Positions 38,324 to 48,245 of a DNA stretch of 64,000 nucleotides are shown piece after piece. Positions within the stretch are counted from its first letter, which is position 1. Every line of letters starts with the position of its first letter. Below the pieces are notes generated by a model, which was not told where the DNA came from, made no database searches, and was given only the letters and a program-made list of their open reading frames with translations. The stretch is from Silvania confinis (lineage in GTDB: Bacteria; Pseudomonadota; Gammaproteobacteria; Enterobacterales; Enterobacteriaceae): contig NZ_JAMGZJ010000073.1 of assembly GCF_025564085.1 (NCBI RefSeq), positions 124,001 to 188,000 of the forward strand, read 5' to 3'. Both the position numbers and the translations under genes were made by a program.

Positions 38324-40018
38324 GTGAAAAACCCCATTTCCTCACATGTTCTGCCGTTCCGCGCCCTCATCGACGCTTGCTGGAAAGAAAAATACACCCT
38401 GTCACGCTTTACCCGTGACCTGATCGCCGGGATAACCGTCGGCATTATTGCCATTCCGCTGGCGATGGCGCTGGCCATTGGCAGCGGCGTTGCGCCGCAG
38501 TATGGCCTGTACACCGCCGCCGTGGCCGGGATCGTGATCGCCCTGACCGGCGGCTCGCGCTTTAGCGTCTCCGGGCCGACCGCCGCCTTTGTGGTGATCC
38601 TCTACCCCGTCTCCCAGCAGTTCGGCCTGTCAGGATTACTGGTCGCCACCCTGATGTCGGGGGTCTTTTTGATTCTGTTCGGCCTGGCGCGCTTCGGCAG
38701 GCTAATTGAGTACATTCCGCTTTCGGTGACCCTGGGCTTTACCTCCGGGATCGGCATTACCATCGGGACCATGCAGATTAAGGATTTCCTCGGTTTGCAG
38801 TTGGCCCACGTGCCGGAACACTATTTACAGAAAGTGGGCGCGCTGGCGATGGCACTGCCGACCACCAACCCCGGTGACGCCGCGATCGGCATTGTTACGC
38901 TGGGCACCTTAATTCTCTGGCCACGGCTGGGCATCCGCCTGCCGGGGCATCTGCCTGCGCTGCTGCTGGGCTGCGCGGTGATGGGGGCGGTCAATCTGCT
39001 GGGCGGCCACGTCGCCACCATTGGCTCGCAATTTCACTATGTGCTGGCCGATGGTTCGCAGGGCAACGGTATTCCGCAGCTCCTGCCGCAGCTGATCCTG
39101 CCGTGGGATCTGCCCGGCTCCAGCTTCACCCTGAGCTGGGACTCCCTGCGCGCCCTGCTCCCTGCCGCCTTTTCGATGGCGATGCTCGGCGCGATTGAGT
39201 CGCTGCTGTGCGCGGTGGTGCTGGACGGTATGACCGGCACCAAGCACAAAGCCAACAACGAACTTGTCGGCCAGGGGCTGGGCAACATCATCGCCCCGTT
39301 CTTTGGCGGCATCACCGCCACCGCCGCGATTGCACGCTCGGCGGCAAACGTCCGCGCCGGGGCCACGTCACCGGTGTCGGCGGTGATCCACGCCATACTG
39401 GTGATCCTCGCCCTGCTGGTGCTGGCCCCGCTGCTGTCGTGGCTGCCGCTGTCGGCGATGGCCGCCCTGCTGCTGATGGTGGCCTGGAACATGAGCGAGG
39501 CGCATAAGGTGCTGAACCTGCTGCGCCGCGCGCCGAAGGACGACATCATCGTGATGCTGATGTGTATGTCCCTGACCGTGCTGTTTGATATGGTGATCGC
39601 CATCAGCGTCGGGATTGTGCTGGCTTCGCTGCTGTTTATGCGCCGCATAGCGCGTATGACCCGGCTGGCGGCGGTCAACGTCGAGGTACCGGACGATGTG
39701 CTGGTGCTGAGGGTGATCGGCCCGCTGTTCTTTGCGGCAGCGGAAGGTTTGTTCAACGATCTGGCCTCACGCCTCGACGGTAAGCGGATTGTGGTGCTGA
39801 AATGGGATGCGGTGCCGGTATTGGATGCTGGCGGGCTGGATGCCTTCCAGCGCTTTGTCGAGCACCTGCCCGAAGGCTGTGAACTGCGGGTGAGTAATCT
39901 GGAGTTTCAGCCTTTGCGCACCATGGCGCGGGCGGGCGTGCAGCCTGTCCCTGGCCGCCTGGCGTTCTACCCTAATCGCGATGCGGCCCTGGCCGACCTG
40001 TCATTACCCGCGCGCTGA
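38324..40018 (+). CDS. dauA: C4-dicarboxylate/SulP-family transporter DauA
   Basis: SLC26/SulP protein with an N-terminal membrane domain (about 14 helices) and a cytoplasmic STAS domain from about residue 440 ([47 protein letters not shown]). E. coli DauA (YchM) takes up succinate aerobically at acidic pH. The GTG at 38324 ([19 protein letters not shown]) has AGGGA upstream and matches E. coli; an ATG at 38300 is in frame. The last 15 bases overlap the convergent MerR gene. Confidence 0.94.
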   Translation: MKNPISSHVLPFRALIDACWKEKYTLSRFTRDLIAGITVGIIAIPLAMALAIGSGVAPQYGLYTAAVAGIVIALTGGSRFSVSGPTAAFVVILYPVSQQFGLSGLLVATLMSGVFLILFGLARFGRLIEYIPLSVTLGFTSGIGITIGTMQIKDFLGLQLAHVPEHYLQKVGALAMALPTTNPGDAAIGIVTLGTLILWPRLGIRLPGHLPALLLGCAVMGAVNLLGGHVATIGSQFHYVLADGSQGNGIPQLLPQLILPWDLPGSSFTLSWDSLRALLPAAFSMAMLGAIESLLCAVVLDGMTGTKHKANNELVGQGLGNIIAPFFGGITATAAIARSAANVRAGATSPVSAVIHAILVILALLVLAPLLSWLPLSAMAALLLMVAWNMSEAHKVLNLLRRAPKDDIIVMLMCMSLTVLFDMVIAISVGIVLASLLFMRRIARMTRLAAVNVEVPDDVLVLRVIGPLFFAAAEGLFNDLASRLDGKRIVVLKWDAVPVLDAGGLDAFQRFVEHLPEGCELRVSNLEFQPLRTMARAGVQPVPGRLAFYPNRDAALADLSLPAR

Positions 40019-41047
40019 AAAGCGCCGTTGCATCATCACCCCAATCGCCTGCTGGAGCCACTCAAGCACCGCAGGCGTCATCCAGGTGCCTTTCATCAGA
40101 TGCGGTTCCTGCTGCATCGCCACCCGGAATTTTTGCTGGGTGGCCGGGTCGGTTCCGGCATAGGACTGGAACAGCGCCAGCCAGTTTTCTGCCAGTTTCT
40201 GCGCCGCATCCGACGACGGGTCGAGTGACTCACCCTGCGCCTGGTGCAGCTTTGCCACCAGCGGCGGCCACTCCATCATTCGATCAAAATAGTGAGCGCG
40301 GGTAAACGCCATCTCTTGCGGGGATAAATAGCGCTGCCAGATGAGGAGCTTCGACTCCGCAAACGCCCGGGTAACGTAGTCGATCATCCCGGCGGTGATG
40401 CCGGTTTGCTCGCGCATCTGCGGCTCAACGCTGTGCATCTCATTCATGCGGGTCAGGAAGTCGGGCCTGCCTGCAGTGTCTTGCTCCAGACGCAGCATCC
40501 AGCGCGTCGCAAGATCCATGGCCCGTGGATCGGCCACCTCGACATGCTGTTTCAGCAGCGCGTTGGCCTCCTCCACCAGGGCGGTCCAGATATCCGCCAG
40601 CTGTTCTTTCTGCGCCGCAAACGGCAACTGCTGCAACTCTTCGTGACTAAACCAGCGATCGTACATGTTCATTAACTCCAGAGTCTGTAGCCAGGACTCG
40701 AGATCGGGTGCCGCATTCGCCGTGAGCCCGGCATGCAAATCCGTTAGCCTGTCGCGCAGGGTATTGATGCTGCGGACCTGCTTGTCCAGCAAACGAATTT
40801 GCGCGTCGAGAAGCTCAGCCAGTGCGAGCGGCTCCTTATCCAGAAAGTCCCTGATTTCGGCAAGTTCCAGCCCCGACTTTGCCAGTGCCTGGATCATATG
40901 CAGGCGCTGAACATCAGCCAGGTTATACAGCCGGTACCCGGCCGCGCTTCTGGCAGAAGGCAGCAACAACCCTGTTTGTTCGTAATGATGTAATGTTCTT
41001 ACGGTGATCCCGGCCCGCCTGGCCAGTTCCCCCACCTGAATCAACAT
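40004..41047 (-). CDS. MerR-family regulator with TipAS-like ligand domains
   Basis: A 347-residue regulator. Residues 1-70 are a MerR winged HTH ([40 protein letters not shown]), followed by a long dimerisation coiled coil (to about 110). The rest resembles TipAS antibiotic-recognition domains, apparently twice: [11 protein letters not shown]...[18 protein letters not shown] and [12 protein letters not shown]...[13 protein letters not shown] share the pattern. TipAS domains bind diverse small molecules, so a drug or metabolite-sensing role is possible, but the target is not evident. It converges on dauA with a 15-base overlap. Confidence 0.82.
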   Translation of the reverse strand: MLIQVGELARRAGITVRTLHHYEQTGLLLPSARSAAGYRLYNLADVQRLHMIQALAKSGLELAEIRDFLDKEPLALAELLDAQIRLLDKQVRSINTLRDRLTDLHAGLTANAAPDLESWLQTLELMNMYDRWFSHEELQQLPFAAQKEQLADIWTALVEEANALLKQHVEVADPRAMDLATRWMLRLEQDTAGRPDFLTRMNEMHSVEPQMREQTGITAGMIDYVTRAFAESKLLIWQRYLSPQEMAFTRAHYFDRMMEWPPLVAKLHQAQGESLDPSSDAAQKLAENWLALFQSYAGTDPATQQKFRVAMQQEPHLMKGTWMTPAVLEWLQQAIGVMMQRRFSARG

Positions 41048-41118
41048 AACGGCTCCTTCATGTGTGCCAGTTGCGTCACTCTGATGCCTTACGTTACGTG
41101 AGGGTCAACAAAAGATGC

Positions 41119-41147
41119 AAAAAAAAACGGTTCCCACAGGAACCGTT
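41119..41147 (-). terminator. ychH intrinsic terminator
   Basis: Minus strand AACGGTTCC-TGTG-GGAACCGTT followed by a T run, 24 bases beyond the ychH stop. Confidence 0.85.
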
Positions 41148-41171
41148 TCTCGTACCGTCCGACATTAATTT

Positions 41172-41447
41172 CTAGCTATGCTTATGCTCATCGCGGCGGC
41201 AGCGTTTATCGTAGTGGCGCACCCACCAGTATCGGTCGCAGACTTGTTCGTGGCCGCTGACGCGGGCGCCTGCCAGCCAGAGAACGGCACCCAGAAAGAT
41301 GCTCAGGACCGCGCCATGGGCGAAGTATTGCGGCAGGTCGAGCTGTGGAAGCTGGTTTAAAATGGAATAACCGACGCCAACAACCATGACGACTAATCCT
41401 AACCCCATCAGCACGTTACCGAGTAACGAAGCGTTTTTGCGTTTCAT
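41172..41447 (-). CDS. ychH: Stress-induced inner-membrane protein YchH
   Basis: A 91-residue homologue of E. coli YchH (DUF2583). It has two transmembrane segments (VLMGLGLVVMVVGVGYSIL and HGAVLSIFLGAVLWLAGA) and a charged Cys-containing C-terminal tail (VCDRYWWVRHYDKRCRRDEH). In E. coli it is CRP-dependent and induced by stress and in biofilm. The molecular function is unknown. It is divergent from pth. Confidence 0.94.
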   Translation of the reverse strand: MKRKNASLLGNVLMGLGLVVMVVGVGYSILNQLPQLDLPQYFAHGAVLSIFLGAVLWLAGARVSGHEQVCDRYWWVRHYDKRCRRDEHKHS

Positions 41448-41505
41448 CTGTCACCTCCGGAACTTTGGGTCGTAGGGTGAATGTCACCCTAATCCTTGTG
41501 TGTAA

Positions 41506-41548
41506 AGTATAGACAACACCCCTTTTGGTGATTGCGTCAGCGATCACA
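41506..41548 (-). promoter_or_regulatory. ychH promoter with class II CRP site
   Basis: Minus-strand TATACT (41506-41511) is a good -10. TGTGATCGCTGACGCA (41533-41548) matches the CRP consensus TGTGA-N6-TCACA at eight of ten positions. Its centre is 41.5 bases upstream of the start predicted from the -10, exactly the class II activator position. ychH is CRP-controlled in E. coli. Confidence 0.72.
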
Positions 41549-41721
41549 ATTACGCATATCAGCGTAACAAAACTTTACAAATAAGCCTTTGAGTAGCATG
41601 AAATTCTAATGGTTCAGCAGAGTAATTATTCTGATTGAATGCATCGGTTCGCAGAATTTTGTCAAGCGGCGCGGCAGACAGTACACTACGCGCCAGACTT
41701 AGCACTTTCAGGAACTAAAAC

Positions 41722-42306
41722 GTGACGATTAAACTGATTGTCGGCCTGGCCAACCCCGGTGCGGAATATGCGGCCACCCGCCACAATGCGGGCGCCTGGT
41801 ATGTTGATCTGCTGGCGGAGCGGCTGCGCGCGCCACTGCGTGAAGAACCTAAATTCTTTGGGTTTACCTCGCGCGTGAATCTGGCCGGGGCCGATGTGCG
41901 TCTGCTGGTGCCGACCACGTTTATGAACTTAAGCGGCAAAGCCGTTGCCGCGCTGGCGACCTTTTATCGTATCAACCCGGATGAAATCCTGGTCGCGCAT
42001 GACGAACTGGATCTGCCACCAGGCGTGGCGAAGTTCAAACTCGGCGGCGGCCACGGTGGGCATAACGGCTTAAAAGACATCATCAGCAAATTGGGTAATA
42101 ACCCGAATTTTCACCGTTTACGCGTGGGTATTGGCCATCCGGGCGATAAAAACAAAGTTGTCGGTTTTGTGCTGGGTAAACCGCCGGTTTCCGAGCAGAA
42201 ACTGATCGACGATGCGGTAGACGAAGCGGTGCGTTGCACCGAAGTCTGGCTGAAAGAAGGGTTAATCAAAGCCACTAACCGTCTTCACGCTTTCAAAGCG
42301 CAATAA
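41722..42306 (+). CDS. pth: Peptidyl-tRNA hydrolase
   Basis: Recycles tRNA by cleaving peptidyl-tRNAs that drop off ribosomes. It has 194 residues from a GTG start, as in E. coli. The catalytic His is in TRHNAGAW; the substrate-binding Asn is in FMNLSGKAV; the general acid/base region is [11 protein letters not shown]; and [13 protein letters not shown] is diagnostic. ychF follows. Confidence 0.98.
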   Translation: MTIKLIVGLANPGAEYAATRHNAGAWYVDLLAERLRAPLREEPKFFGFTSRVNLAGADVRLLVPTTFMNLSGKAVAALATFYRINPDEILVAHDELDLPPGVAKFKLGGGHGGHNGLKDIISKLGNNPNFHRLRVGIGHPGDKNKVVGFVLGKPPVSEQKLIDDAVDEAVRCTEVWLKEGLIKATNRLHAFKAQ

Positions 42307-42432
42307 CCGGCGCGAAACGCCTTTTTTGCCCCGTAGCCTGCAGGTTACGTGTATAATGAGCGCAGTTATTTACTTTTCTTCGACTCGTTAAGCCTAACGC
42401 GTTGAATATCAAGATATTAAGGTGATTCAGAC

Positions 42433-43527
42433 ATGGGATTCAAATGCGGTATCGTTGGTCTGCCTAACGTAGGCAAATCCACCCTGTTTAACGCGCTGAC
42501 TAAAGCGGGCATCGAAGCGGCTAACTTCCCGTTCTGCACAATCGAGCCAAACACCGGTGTCGTGCCAATGCCCGATCCCCGTCTGGACCAGCTGGCCGAG
42601 ATCGTTAAGCCTCAGCGTATCCTGCCAACCACCATGGAATTCGTGGACATCGCAGGCCTGGTAAAAGGCGCATCGAAAGGCGAAGGCCTGGGCAACCAGT
42701 TCCTGACTAACATTCGTGAAACCGAAGCCATCGGTCACGTAGTGCGTTGCTTCGAAAACGACAACATCATCCACGTAAACAACAAAGTGGATCCGGCTGA
42801 CGACATCGAAGTCATCAACACCGAGCTGGCGCTGTCTGACCTGGACACCTGCGAGCGCGCCCTGCACCGGGTGCAGAAAAAGGCCAAAGGTGGCGATAAA
42901 GACGCGAAAGCGGAACAAGCTGCGCTGGAAAAATGTCTGCCACAGCTGGAAAACGCAGGCATGCTGCGTGCGCTGAAAAACCTGACTGAAGAAGACAAAG
43001 CGGCGATCAAATACCTGAGCTTCCTGACGCTGAAACCAACCATGTACATCGCTAACGTCAACGAAGACGGTTTCGAGAACAACCCGTATCTGGATACCGT
43101 GCGCGAAATCGCTGCAGGCGAAGGTTCTGTTGTGGTTGCCGTCTGCGCGGCGGTTGAATCCGACATCGCGGAGCTGGACGACGCTGACCGTGAAGAGTTC
43201 ATGGCCGAGCTGGGCATTGAAGAGCCAGGTCTGAACCGCGTGATCCGCGCCGGTTACGAGCTGCTGAACCTGCAGACCTACTTCACCGCAGGCGTAAAAG
43301 AAGTGCGTGCATGGACCATCCCTGTCGGGGCCACCGCGCCACAGGCGGCGGGTAAAATCCACACCGACTTCGAGAAAGGCTTTATCCGCGCCCAGACTAT
43401 CGCGTTTGAAGACTTCATCGCCTTTAAAGGCGAGCAAGGCGCGAAAGAAGCCGGCAAGATGCGTGCAGAAGGAAAAGAGTACATCGTTAAAGATGGCGAT
43501 GTGATGAACTTCCTGTTCAACGTCTAA
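42433..43527 (+). CDS. ychF: Ribosome-binding ATPase YchF (EngD)
   Basis: Obg-family P-loop protein that prefers ATP over GTP and binds ribosomes; it affects the oxidative-stress response. 364 residues: G1 [16 protein letters not shown]3 [16 protein letters not shown], a coiled-coil insertion (residues about 130-200), NVNE in place of NKxD (explaining ATP use) and a C-terminal TGS domain ([16 protein letters not shown]). It ends in the terminator that marks the left edge of the Ter-type island. Confidence 0.98.
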   Translation: MGFKCGIVGLPNVGKSTLFNALTKAGIEAANFPFCTIEPNTGVVPMPDPRLDQLAEIVKPQRILPTTMEFVDIAGLVKGASKGEGLGNQFLTNIRETEAIGHVVRCFENDNIIHVNNKVDPADDIEVINTELALSDLDTCERALHRVQKKAKGGDKDAKAEQAALEKCLPQLENAGMLRALKNLTEEDKAAIKYLSFLTLKPTMYIANVNEDGFENNPYLDTVREIAAGEGSVVVAVCAAVESDIAELDDADREEFMAELGIEEPGLNRVIRAGYELLNLQTYFTAGVKEVRAWTIPVGATAPQAAGKIHTDFEKGFIRAQTIAFEDFIAFKGEQGAKEAGKMRAEGKEYIVKDGDVMNFLFNV

Positions 43528-43573
43528 ATAAAATTTGTCGTTGCATGAGGTTTTCCTTAATCTCATGCAAACT

Positions 43574-43605
43574 AAAAATCCACGCCCTGGCGTGGATTTT
43601 TTTAT
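43574..43605. repeat. ychF terminator; left copy of 32-bp repeat flanking the Ter-type island
   Basis: A strong hairpin, AATCCACGCC-C-TGGCGTGGATT, with an A tract before and a T tract after; it can end ychF and the convergent terF gene. A copy differing at one central base (A instead of C) lies at 51341-51372. Similarity stops at the ends of the 32 bases. Confidence 0.85.
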
Positions 43606-43612
43606 TACAGCG

Positions 43613-44854
43613 TTACAGGATCCCTATTCTTTTGGTTTCATCAATCCAGGGCCTGAACTCTTCCAGTAAATTATCATATAAACTTTCATCGCTGATTGAG
43701 CCGAAATCATCCATCGCAAAGAAATGGGTGTTATCCACCCGTCGATCGGTGAAGTTATCGAGGTTTTTCAGGATGCCGTAGTTTGTCCCGCCCAAACCGA
43801 CAAACTTCCAGAAAATGGGATAGTCTGCAGAGCGGCGGATGGCATCTTTAATCGCACGGGTCTTGCTGATCCCACCATCCGTAATAAATACGACGTATAC
43901 CGGTATTTTTGAATCCTTGAAGTAATCGACAATCTCTTCCATCACTGGCGGTTCATTGTTCGTCCCCCCCAGACCTGGCAGATTCTCCCATGCCGAACGT
44001 TTGCCACCGCCCCTGATCGTCGCAATATAATCATCCAGGTTATCCAGCGTCACGTCAGGATATTTCTTATGACGCTCGCCAAAACCCCAGACATCCATAT
44101 CCCCATCATCATCGAACTGCGCAGCCAGAACAGCGATGCGATCCAGTACAGACTGGACATTGCCCTTGCTGAATTGCCCGCTCATTGAACCCGACGCATC
44201 CAGGACAAAGGCAACTGCGGCTTCCAGCGAATCGAGTTTGTTTTTGGTGAGGCTAACGGTGGCTTTTTTAGCCAGGCTGATAAGGCGAGGCGATTTATTC
44301 TCCAGTTTCTTTTCCAGACTAATACGGGCCGGTTTGGCCTCCTGTGGCACAGGCTGAGCAACGTCCACACCAAAACTGATGGCTAAGGGTTCAAGGCCGC
44401 CATTAAAACCATGACCCAGGGCACGCATTTTCCATGCACCATTGTGGCGGTATATTTCGGCCAGTATGATCGCTTTTTCACTGCGCCCTTGCGTTTCAGC
44501 TTTAAATTCAGCGATCCCTGGCGCCTGCAGGCTCAACATATTAAGGCCGCTAATATTTTCATTACCGTCAATAACGACTGTAACTGCAATTTTGCTGATT
44601 ACGGGTGGAACACGGTCCAGCGCAATATCAATAGTGGATTGCTGAGGCCCGGTCGATAGTTTTACAGACCCTTCCGGCGAGGACAGATTATTGAAAAAAA
44701 TAAAGTCGGCATCGCCACTGACTTTCCCCTGCGCATTAAGCATAAACAGGCAAGTGTCAGACTCTCCATTAAAACCCTTATGACCAGGGTACTGGAGGTG
44801 TAGCGTGATCAATGGATCCTGCAAAGGGATATTTTGTCCCGGCTGTAAGTGCAT
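43613..44854 (-). CDS. terF: TerF-like protein: TerD domain plus von Willebrand A domain
   Basis: The ATG at 44854, after AAGGAGAGACAAGT, gives 413 residues. Residues 1-165 are a TerD-type domain ([103 protein letters not shown]), which binds calcium in studied members. Residues about 215-400 are a vWA domain with the MIDAS motif DASGSMSG and VVFITDGG. This is the architecture of TerF in tellurite/stress operons. It is divergent from a TerY operon; TerZABCDE, which usually accompany TerF, are absent nearby. A role in stress signalling is inferred. Confidence 0.88.
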   Translation of the reverse strand: MHLQPGQNIPLQDPLITLHLQYPGHKGFNGESDTCLFMLNAQGKVSGDADFIFFNNLSSPEGSVKLSTGPQQSTIDIALDRVPPVISKIAVTVVIDGNENISGLNMLSLQAPGIAEFKAETQGRSEKAIILAEIYRHNGAWKMRALGHGFNGGLEPLAISFGVDVAQPVPQEAKPARISLEKKLENKSPRLISLAKKATVSLTKNKLDSLEAAVAFVLDASGSMSGQFSKGNVQSVLDRIAVLAAQFDDDGDMDVWGFGERHKKYPDVTLDNLDDYIATIRGGGKRSAWENLPGLGGTNNEPPVMEEIVDYFKDSKIPVYVVFITDGGISKTRAIKDAIRRSADYPIFWKFVGLGGTNYGILKNLDNFTDRRVDNTHFFAMDDFGSISDESLYDNLLEEFRPWIDETKRIGIL

Positions 44855-45177
44855 ACTTGTCTCTCCTTGTTGACTATTATTAATCTCTGCCACCTTTGAC
44901 ACGAGCAATCCACCATTTTGCTGGATGTGGATCCGCCTGCTGCTTAATGCAGATTAAACGTACACGCTAACTTATAACGTCGGATTTACCTTGCCTACAA
45001 AATAGGGTGTCTTGACACAGACTTGTGCTACACATCAATCTTTACGCATGTCACACTTTTTATCTTCGGCGATGGGGCAACCAGCATGGCGGAAATAAAA
45101 CACGGGTCAAATGAGATCCTCAATCCAGCGCCCGCTATTTCCCTCCTCCTTTTAACGCACTTCAGAAGGAATGACAT
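44855..45177. other. Intergenic region between terF and the terY operon
   Basis: 323 bases between divergent genes, so it must hold both promoters. A TTGACA at 45012-45017 reads toward terY, but no good -10 follows at 16-18 bases. Minus-strand TATAAG lies in the half nearer terF without a good -35. I see no clear operator, RNA gene or coding frame here. Confidence 0.4.
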
Positions 45178-45816
45178 TTGAGACGTTTACCCGTATATCT
45201 GCTGCTCGACACCTCCGGCTCCATGCACGGAGAACCGATCGAAGCGGTAAAGAATGGTGTTCAAACACTGCTTACCACGCTGAAACAGGATCCCTACGCA
45301 CTGGAAACCGCCTATGTTTCGGTGATCACTTTCGACTCCTCAGCCCGTCAGGCGGTTCCGCTCACCGATCTGTTGAGTTTCCAGATGCCAACATTAGCGG
45401 CCAGCGGGACAACGTCGCTTGGCGAAGCACTTTCTCTTGCGGCGAGTTCTATCGCCACTGAAGTCCAGAAAACCACCGCCGACACCAAAGGTGACTGGCG
45501 ACCGCTGGTTTTCCTGATGACCGATGGTTCTCCAACTGACGACTGGCGCAAAGGCCTGAGTGACTTTAAAGCAGCCAGAACCGGTGTTGTCGTCGCCTGT
45601 GCGGCGGGACACGATGCCGATACCAGCGTACTAAAAGAGATAACAGAGATCGTGCTGCAACTGGATACGGCGGACAGTTCGTCGATCAAAGCCTTCTTCA
45701 AGTGGGTCAGTGCGAGCATCTCCGTGGGCAGCCAGAAAGTGGAGTCCAATAAAAAAGAGGTGATTGGTCTTGACGATCTGCCACCACCGCCGCCGGAAGT
45801 TAACGTCGTTTTATAA
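45178..45816 (+). CDS. terY: TerY-type vWA protein (first copy)
   Basis: A 212-residue vWA domain protein from a TTG start with AAGGAATGACAT upstream; the other two copies begin MRRLPV with ATG, supporting this start. MIDAS residues are complete: DTSGSMHG (near residue 11), GTTS and MTDGSPTDDW. The KGDWRPLVFLMTDG block is typical of TerY. It ends in a proline-rich tail, LDDLPPPPPEVNVVL, which the second copy shares. Predicted cytoplasmic metal-ion-dependent interaction module in a phosphatase/kinase operon. Confidence 0.88.
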   Translation: MRRLPVYLLLDTSGSMHGEPIEAVKNGVQTLLTTLKQDPYALETAYVSVITFDSSARQAVPLTDLLSFQMPTLAASGTTSLGEALSLAASSIATEVQKTTADTKGDWRPLVFLMTDGSPTDDWRKGLSDFKAARTGVVVACAAGHDADTSVLKEITEIVLQLDTADSSSIKAFFKWVSASISVGSQKVESNKKEVIGLDDLPPPPPEVNVVL

Positions 45817-45837
45817 CTTTTTAATTAAGGGGATGTT

Positions 45838-46479
45838 ATGTCTGTCAGTCTGAGCAAAGGCCAGGGCGTTAGCCTGAAAAAAAACGAATTTGATCTCTCC
45901 TCTGTCACTATCGGCCTGGGATGGGATATTAACGAAGAGAAGAAAGGCTTTCTGGGCGGCATTTTCGGCAAGAAAGAAGAAGAGTACGATCTGGATGTGG
46001 TGGCTTTTCTGTGTAACGCCGCCGGCAAGGTGACCGATCGTGGCACGCTGGAAAATGGCAAACCGACTCTGGTTAACGGCGACATCATCTTTTTCAACAG
46101 CCTTCGCCATAAATCCGGTGATATCTGGCTGACGGGTGATAACCGGACCGGCGCGGGTGACGGTGACGACGAACAGATCATTGCCCGGCTGAATTCACTG
46201 GATGCCCGGTATGAGAAAATTGTGTTTATCGTGCAGATCTATAACGGGGAAAAACTGCAGCAGCATTTTGGAAAAGTGCAGAATGCCTTTATCCGCGCGG
46301 TCGATGCCCGCAACGTTGAGATGGCACGGTTCGACCTTTCTGGCGGCCCGGCCTTCACCGATCAACGCTCAATGGTGTTTGCCGAACTCATCCGCGAGCC
46401 CACGGGCTGGAAACTCAACGCTATAGGTGAGCCTTCACCTTCGGATTCGTTTGTCTCCCATCTGAGGAACTATATCTGA
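45838..46479 (+). CDS. terX: TerD/TerX-family protein
   Basis: 213-residue single TerD domain: SVSLSKGQGVSLKK start, TIGLGWDIN, a loop FGKKEEEYDLDVVAFLCNAAGKV, DIIFFNSLRHKSGDIWLTGDNRTGAGDGDDEQI and FVSHLRNYI at the end. DLDVVAFL and DNRTGAGDGDDE carry the acidic calcium-binding positions of TerD. The position between two TerY genes matches TerX in plasmid R478-type ter clusters. Stop and next start share one base (TGATG). Confidence 0.9.
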   Translation: MSVSLSKGQGVSLKKNEFDLSSVTIGLGWDINEEKKGFLGGIFGKKEEEYDLDVVAFLCNAAGKVTDRGTLENGKPTLVNGDIIFFNSLRHKSGDIWLTGDNRTGAGDGDDEQIIARLNSLDARYEKIVFIVQIYNGEKLQQHFGKVQNAFIRAVDARNVEMARFDLSGGPAFTDQRSMVFAELIREPTGWKLNAIGEPSPSDSFVSHLRNYI

Positions 46480-47117
46480 TGCGCCGCTTACCCGTTTACC
46501 TGGTTATCGACACATCAGGCTCAATGCGCGGTGAGTCCATCCATTCGGTTAACGTCGGTATTCAGGCGATGCTAAGCGCCCTGCGTCAGGATCCCTATGC
46601 CCTCGAAAGCGTGCATATCTCGATCATCACCTACGATAACGACGCCCGGGAGTTTATTCCGCTCACGCCTCTGGAAGATTTCCAGTTTACGGACATTGTC
46701 GTACCCAGCGCCGGGGGGACCTTCACGGGAGCCGCGCTGGAATGCCTGATGCATTGCGTTAACCGGGATGTTCAGCGCTCCGATGGCGATCAAAAAGGCG
46801 ACTGGCGTCCGCTGGTCTTCCTGATGACTGACGGCACACCTTCCGATGCCTGGGCATATGGCGAGGCCGTCAAGGCGATTCGCGGGAGAGCGTTCGGATC
46901 CATCATCGCCTGCGCGGTGGGACCGAAAGCCGGTCATGAGCACTTAAAACAGCTCACGGATAAGGTGGTGTCTCTGGAAACCCTGGATTCAACCGCCTTT
47001 GCCGGTTTCTTTAAATGGGTTTCGGCCAGCGTCTCTTCCGGCAGTACGAGTGCGGGGGTCAATGCGGGCACTGATACGCTGCCCCCTCCTCCGCCTGAGA
47101 TTCAGCTGGTGCTCTGA
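46479..47117 (+). CDS. terY: TerY-type vWA protein (second copy)
   Basis: 212 residues, the same length and layout as the first copy: MIDAS DTSGSMRG, KGDWRPLVFLMTDGTPSD and a C-terminal LPPPPPEIQLVL tail. The start overlaps terX by one base, so it is translationally coupled. Roughly half the residues match the first copy, so the duplication is old rather than recent. Confidence 0.88.
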   Translation: MRRLPVYLVIDTSGSMRGESIHSVNVGIQAMLSALRQDPYALESVHISIITYDNDAREFIPLTPLEDFQFTDIVVPSAGGTFTGAALECLMHCVNRDVQRSDGDQKGDWRPLVFLMTDGTPSDAWAYGEAVKAIRGRAFGSIIACAVGPKAGHEHLKQLTDKVVSLETLDSTAFAGFFKWVSASVSSGSTSAGVNAGTDTLPPPPPEIQLVL

Positions 47118-47204
47118 TCGACCCGAGAAGCACGCTGTAGCTTGCGGTGCTTCTCTTACAGTACGATTTTTCTGTTGGCTGGCCCCAGCCAGACGAGGAT
47201 TTCT

Positions 47205-48245
47205 ATGAGACGCCTACCCGTGTTTTTTGTTCTGGACTGCTCGGAGTCCATGATGGGTGAAAACCTGAAAAAAATGACTGATGGTCTGCACATGATCGTC
47301 GCCGATTTAAGGAAGGATCCCCACGCCCTGGAAACGGCCTGGGTGTCAGTTATCGCCTTTGCGGGTATCGCCCGCACGATTGTGCCGCTTCATGAGATTG
47401 CCTCTTTCTACCCTCCTCGCCTGCCCGTTGGCGGCGGTACCAGCCTCGGCGCGGCATTGCGTGAGCTGACCGCACAGATTGATAGCCAGGTCAGAAAAAC
47501 CACCCACGAAGCCAAAGGTGACTGGAAACCGGTGGTGTATCTGCTGACGGACGGCCGGCCGACCGACGACACCACCGCAGACGTTAAGCGCTGGAAAGAA
47601 CACTACGCCAGTAAAGTCAATCTCATTGCCGTAGGACTGGGGCCATCAGCAGATCTCAATGTCCTGAGGCAGCTGACAGAAAACGTCATGCTGTTTACCG
47701 AGTCTCAGGAAGGCGATTTTACCCGCTTCATCAAGTGGATCACCGCCTCCGTTACCGCCCACAGCCGCAGCGTTGGCGATGAAAAACAGCCGGAGCTGAA
47801 CCAGACAGACTATATCGTCCGCCTGGCGAAAGACGAGGTCATCAGAGCGTACGATGAAAACTGCGTGACCCTGACCGGTCGTTGCAGCAAAACGCGTCGC
47901 CCCTATCTGATGAAATATGAGCGTCCTCCCGCAAAAGCGTCGGGGCTGGATTTCAGCCTCAATCTGAATAGCTTCAATATTGCCGGATGCTATCCCATCG
48001 ATGAGGACTATTTCGCGTGGTCCGATCCTTCGGTGTCCGGGGTACAGGTCAATACCAGCGAACTGCACGGTGTCCCGGGATGCCCCCATTGTGGAAATGC
48101 CAGCGCATTTGCCATGTGTTCCTGTGGCAAGTTGCTGTGCATTGATGGCCCGGACGATGTCATTTGCCCGTGGTGCGAAAAGGGGCTGAGCTTCAGCAAC
48201 GATGGCGGAGACGCCAATTTTGACGTAAGCAGAGGGAGAGGCTAA
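47205..48245 (+). CDS. TerY-type vWA protein with C-terminal zinc-ribbon domain
   Basis: 346 residues from the ATG at 47205 (GAGGATTTCT upstream). Residues 1-205 are a vWA domain beginning MRRLPVFFVLDCSESMMG; the MIDAS keeps D-x-S-x-S but with Glu in place of Gly. A 130-residue extension follows, ending in Cys pairs CPHCG...CSCGKLLCIDG...CPWCEKG (about residues 293-335), a zinc ribbon like the TerY-C domain. The polyproline tail of the shorter TerY copies is missing. Its TAA overlaps the start of the phosphatase gene (TAATG), linking the two. Confidence 0.87.
   Translation: MRRLPVFFVLDCSESMMGENLKKMTDGLHMIVADLRKDPHALETAWVSVIAFAGIARTIVPLHEIASFYPPRLPVGGGTSLGAALRELTAQIDSQVRKTTHEAKGDWKPVVYLLTDGRPTDDTTADVKRWKEHYASKVNLIAVGLGPSADLNVLRQLTENVMLFTESQEGDFTRFIKWITASVTAHSRSVGDEKQPELNQTDYIVRLAKDEVIRAYDENCVTLTGRCSKTRRPYLMKYERPPAKASGLDFSLNLNSFNIAGCYPIDEDYFAWSDPSVSGVQVNTSELHGVPGCPHCGNASAFAMCSCGKLLCIDGPDDVICPWCEKGLSFSNDGGDANFDVSRGRG

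Noticed and set aside
42427..43566. 379-codon frame antisense to ychF
   Set aside because: It mirrors ychF over its whole length, a known effect of the codon usage of highly expressed genes. No independent support.
45012..45040. Sigma-70 promoter for the TerY operon starting with TTGACA
   Set aside because: No acceptable -10 hexamer is found at 16-18 bases; noted as an intergenic feature only.
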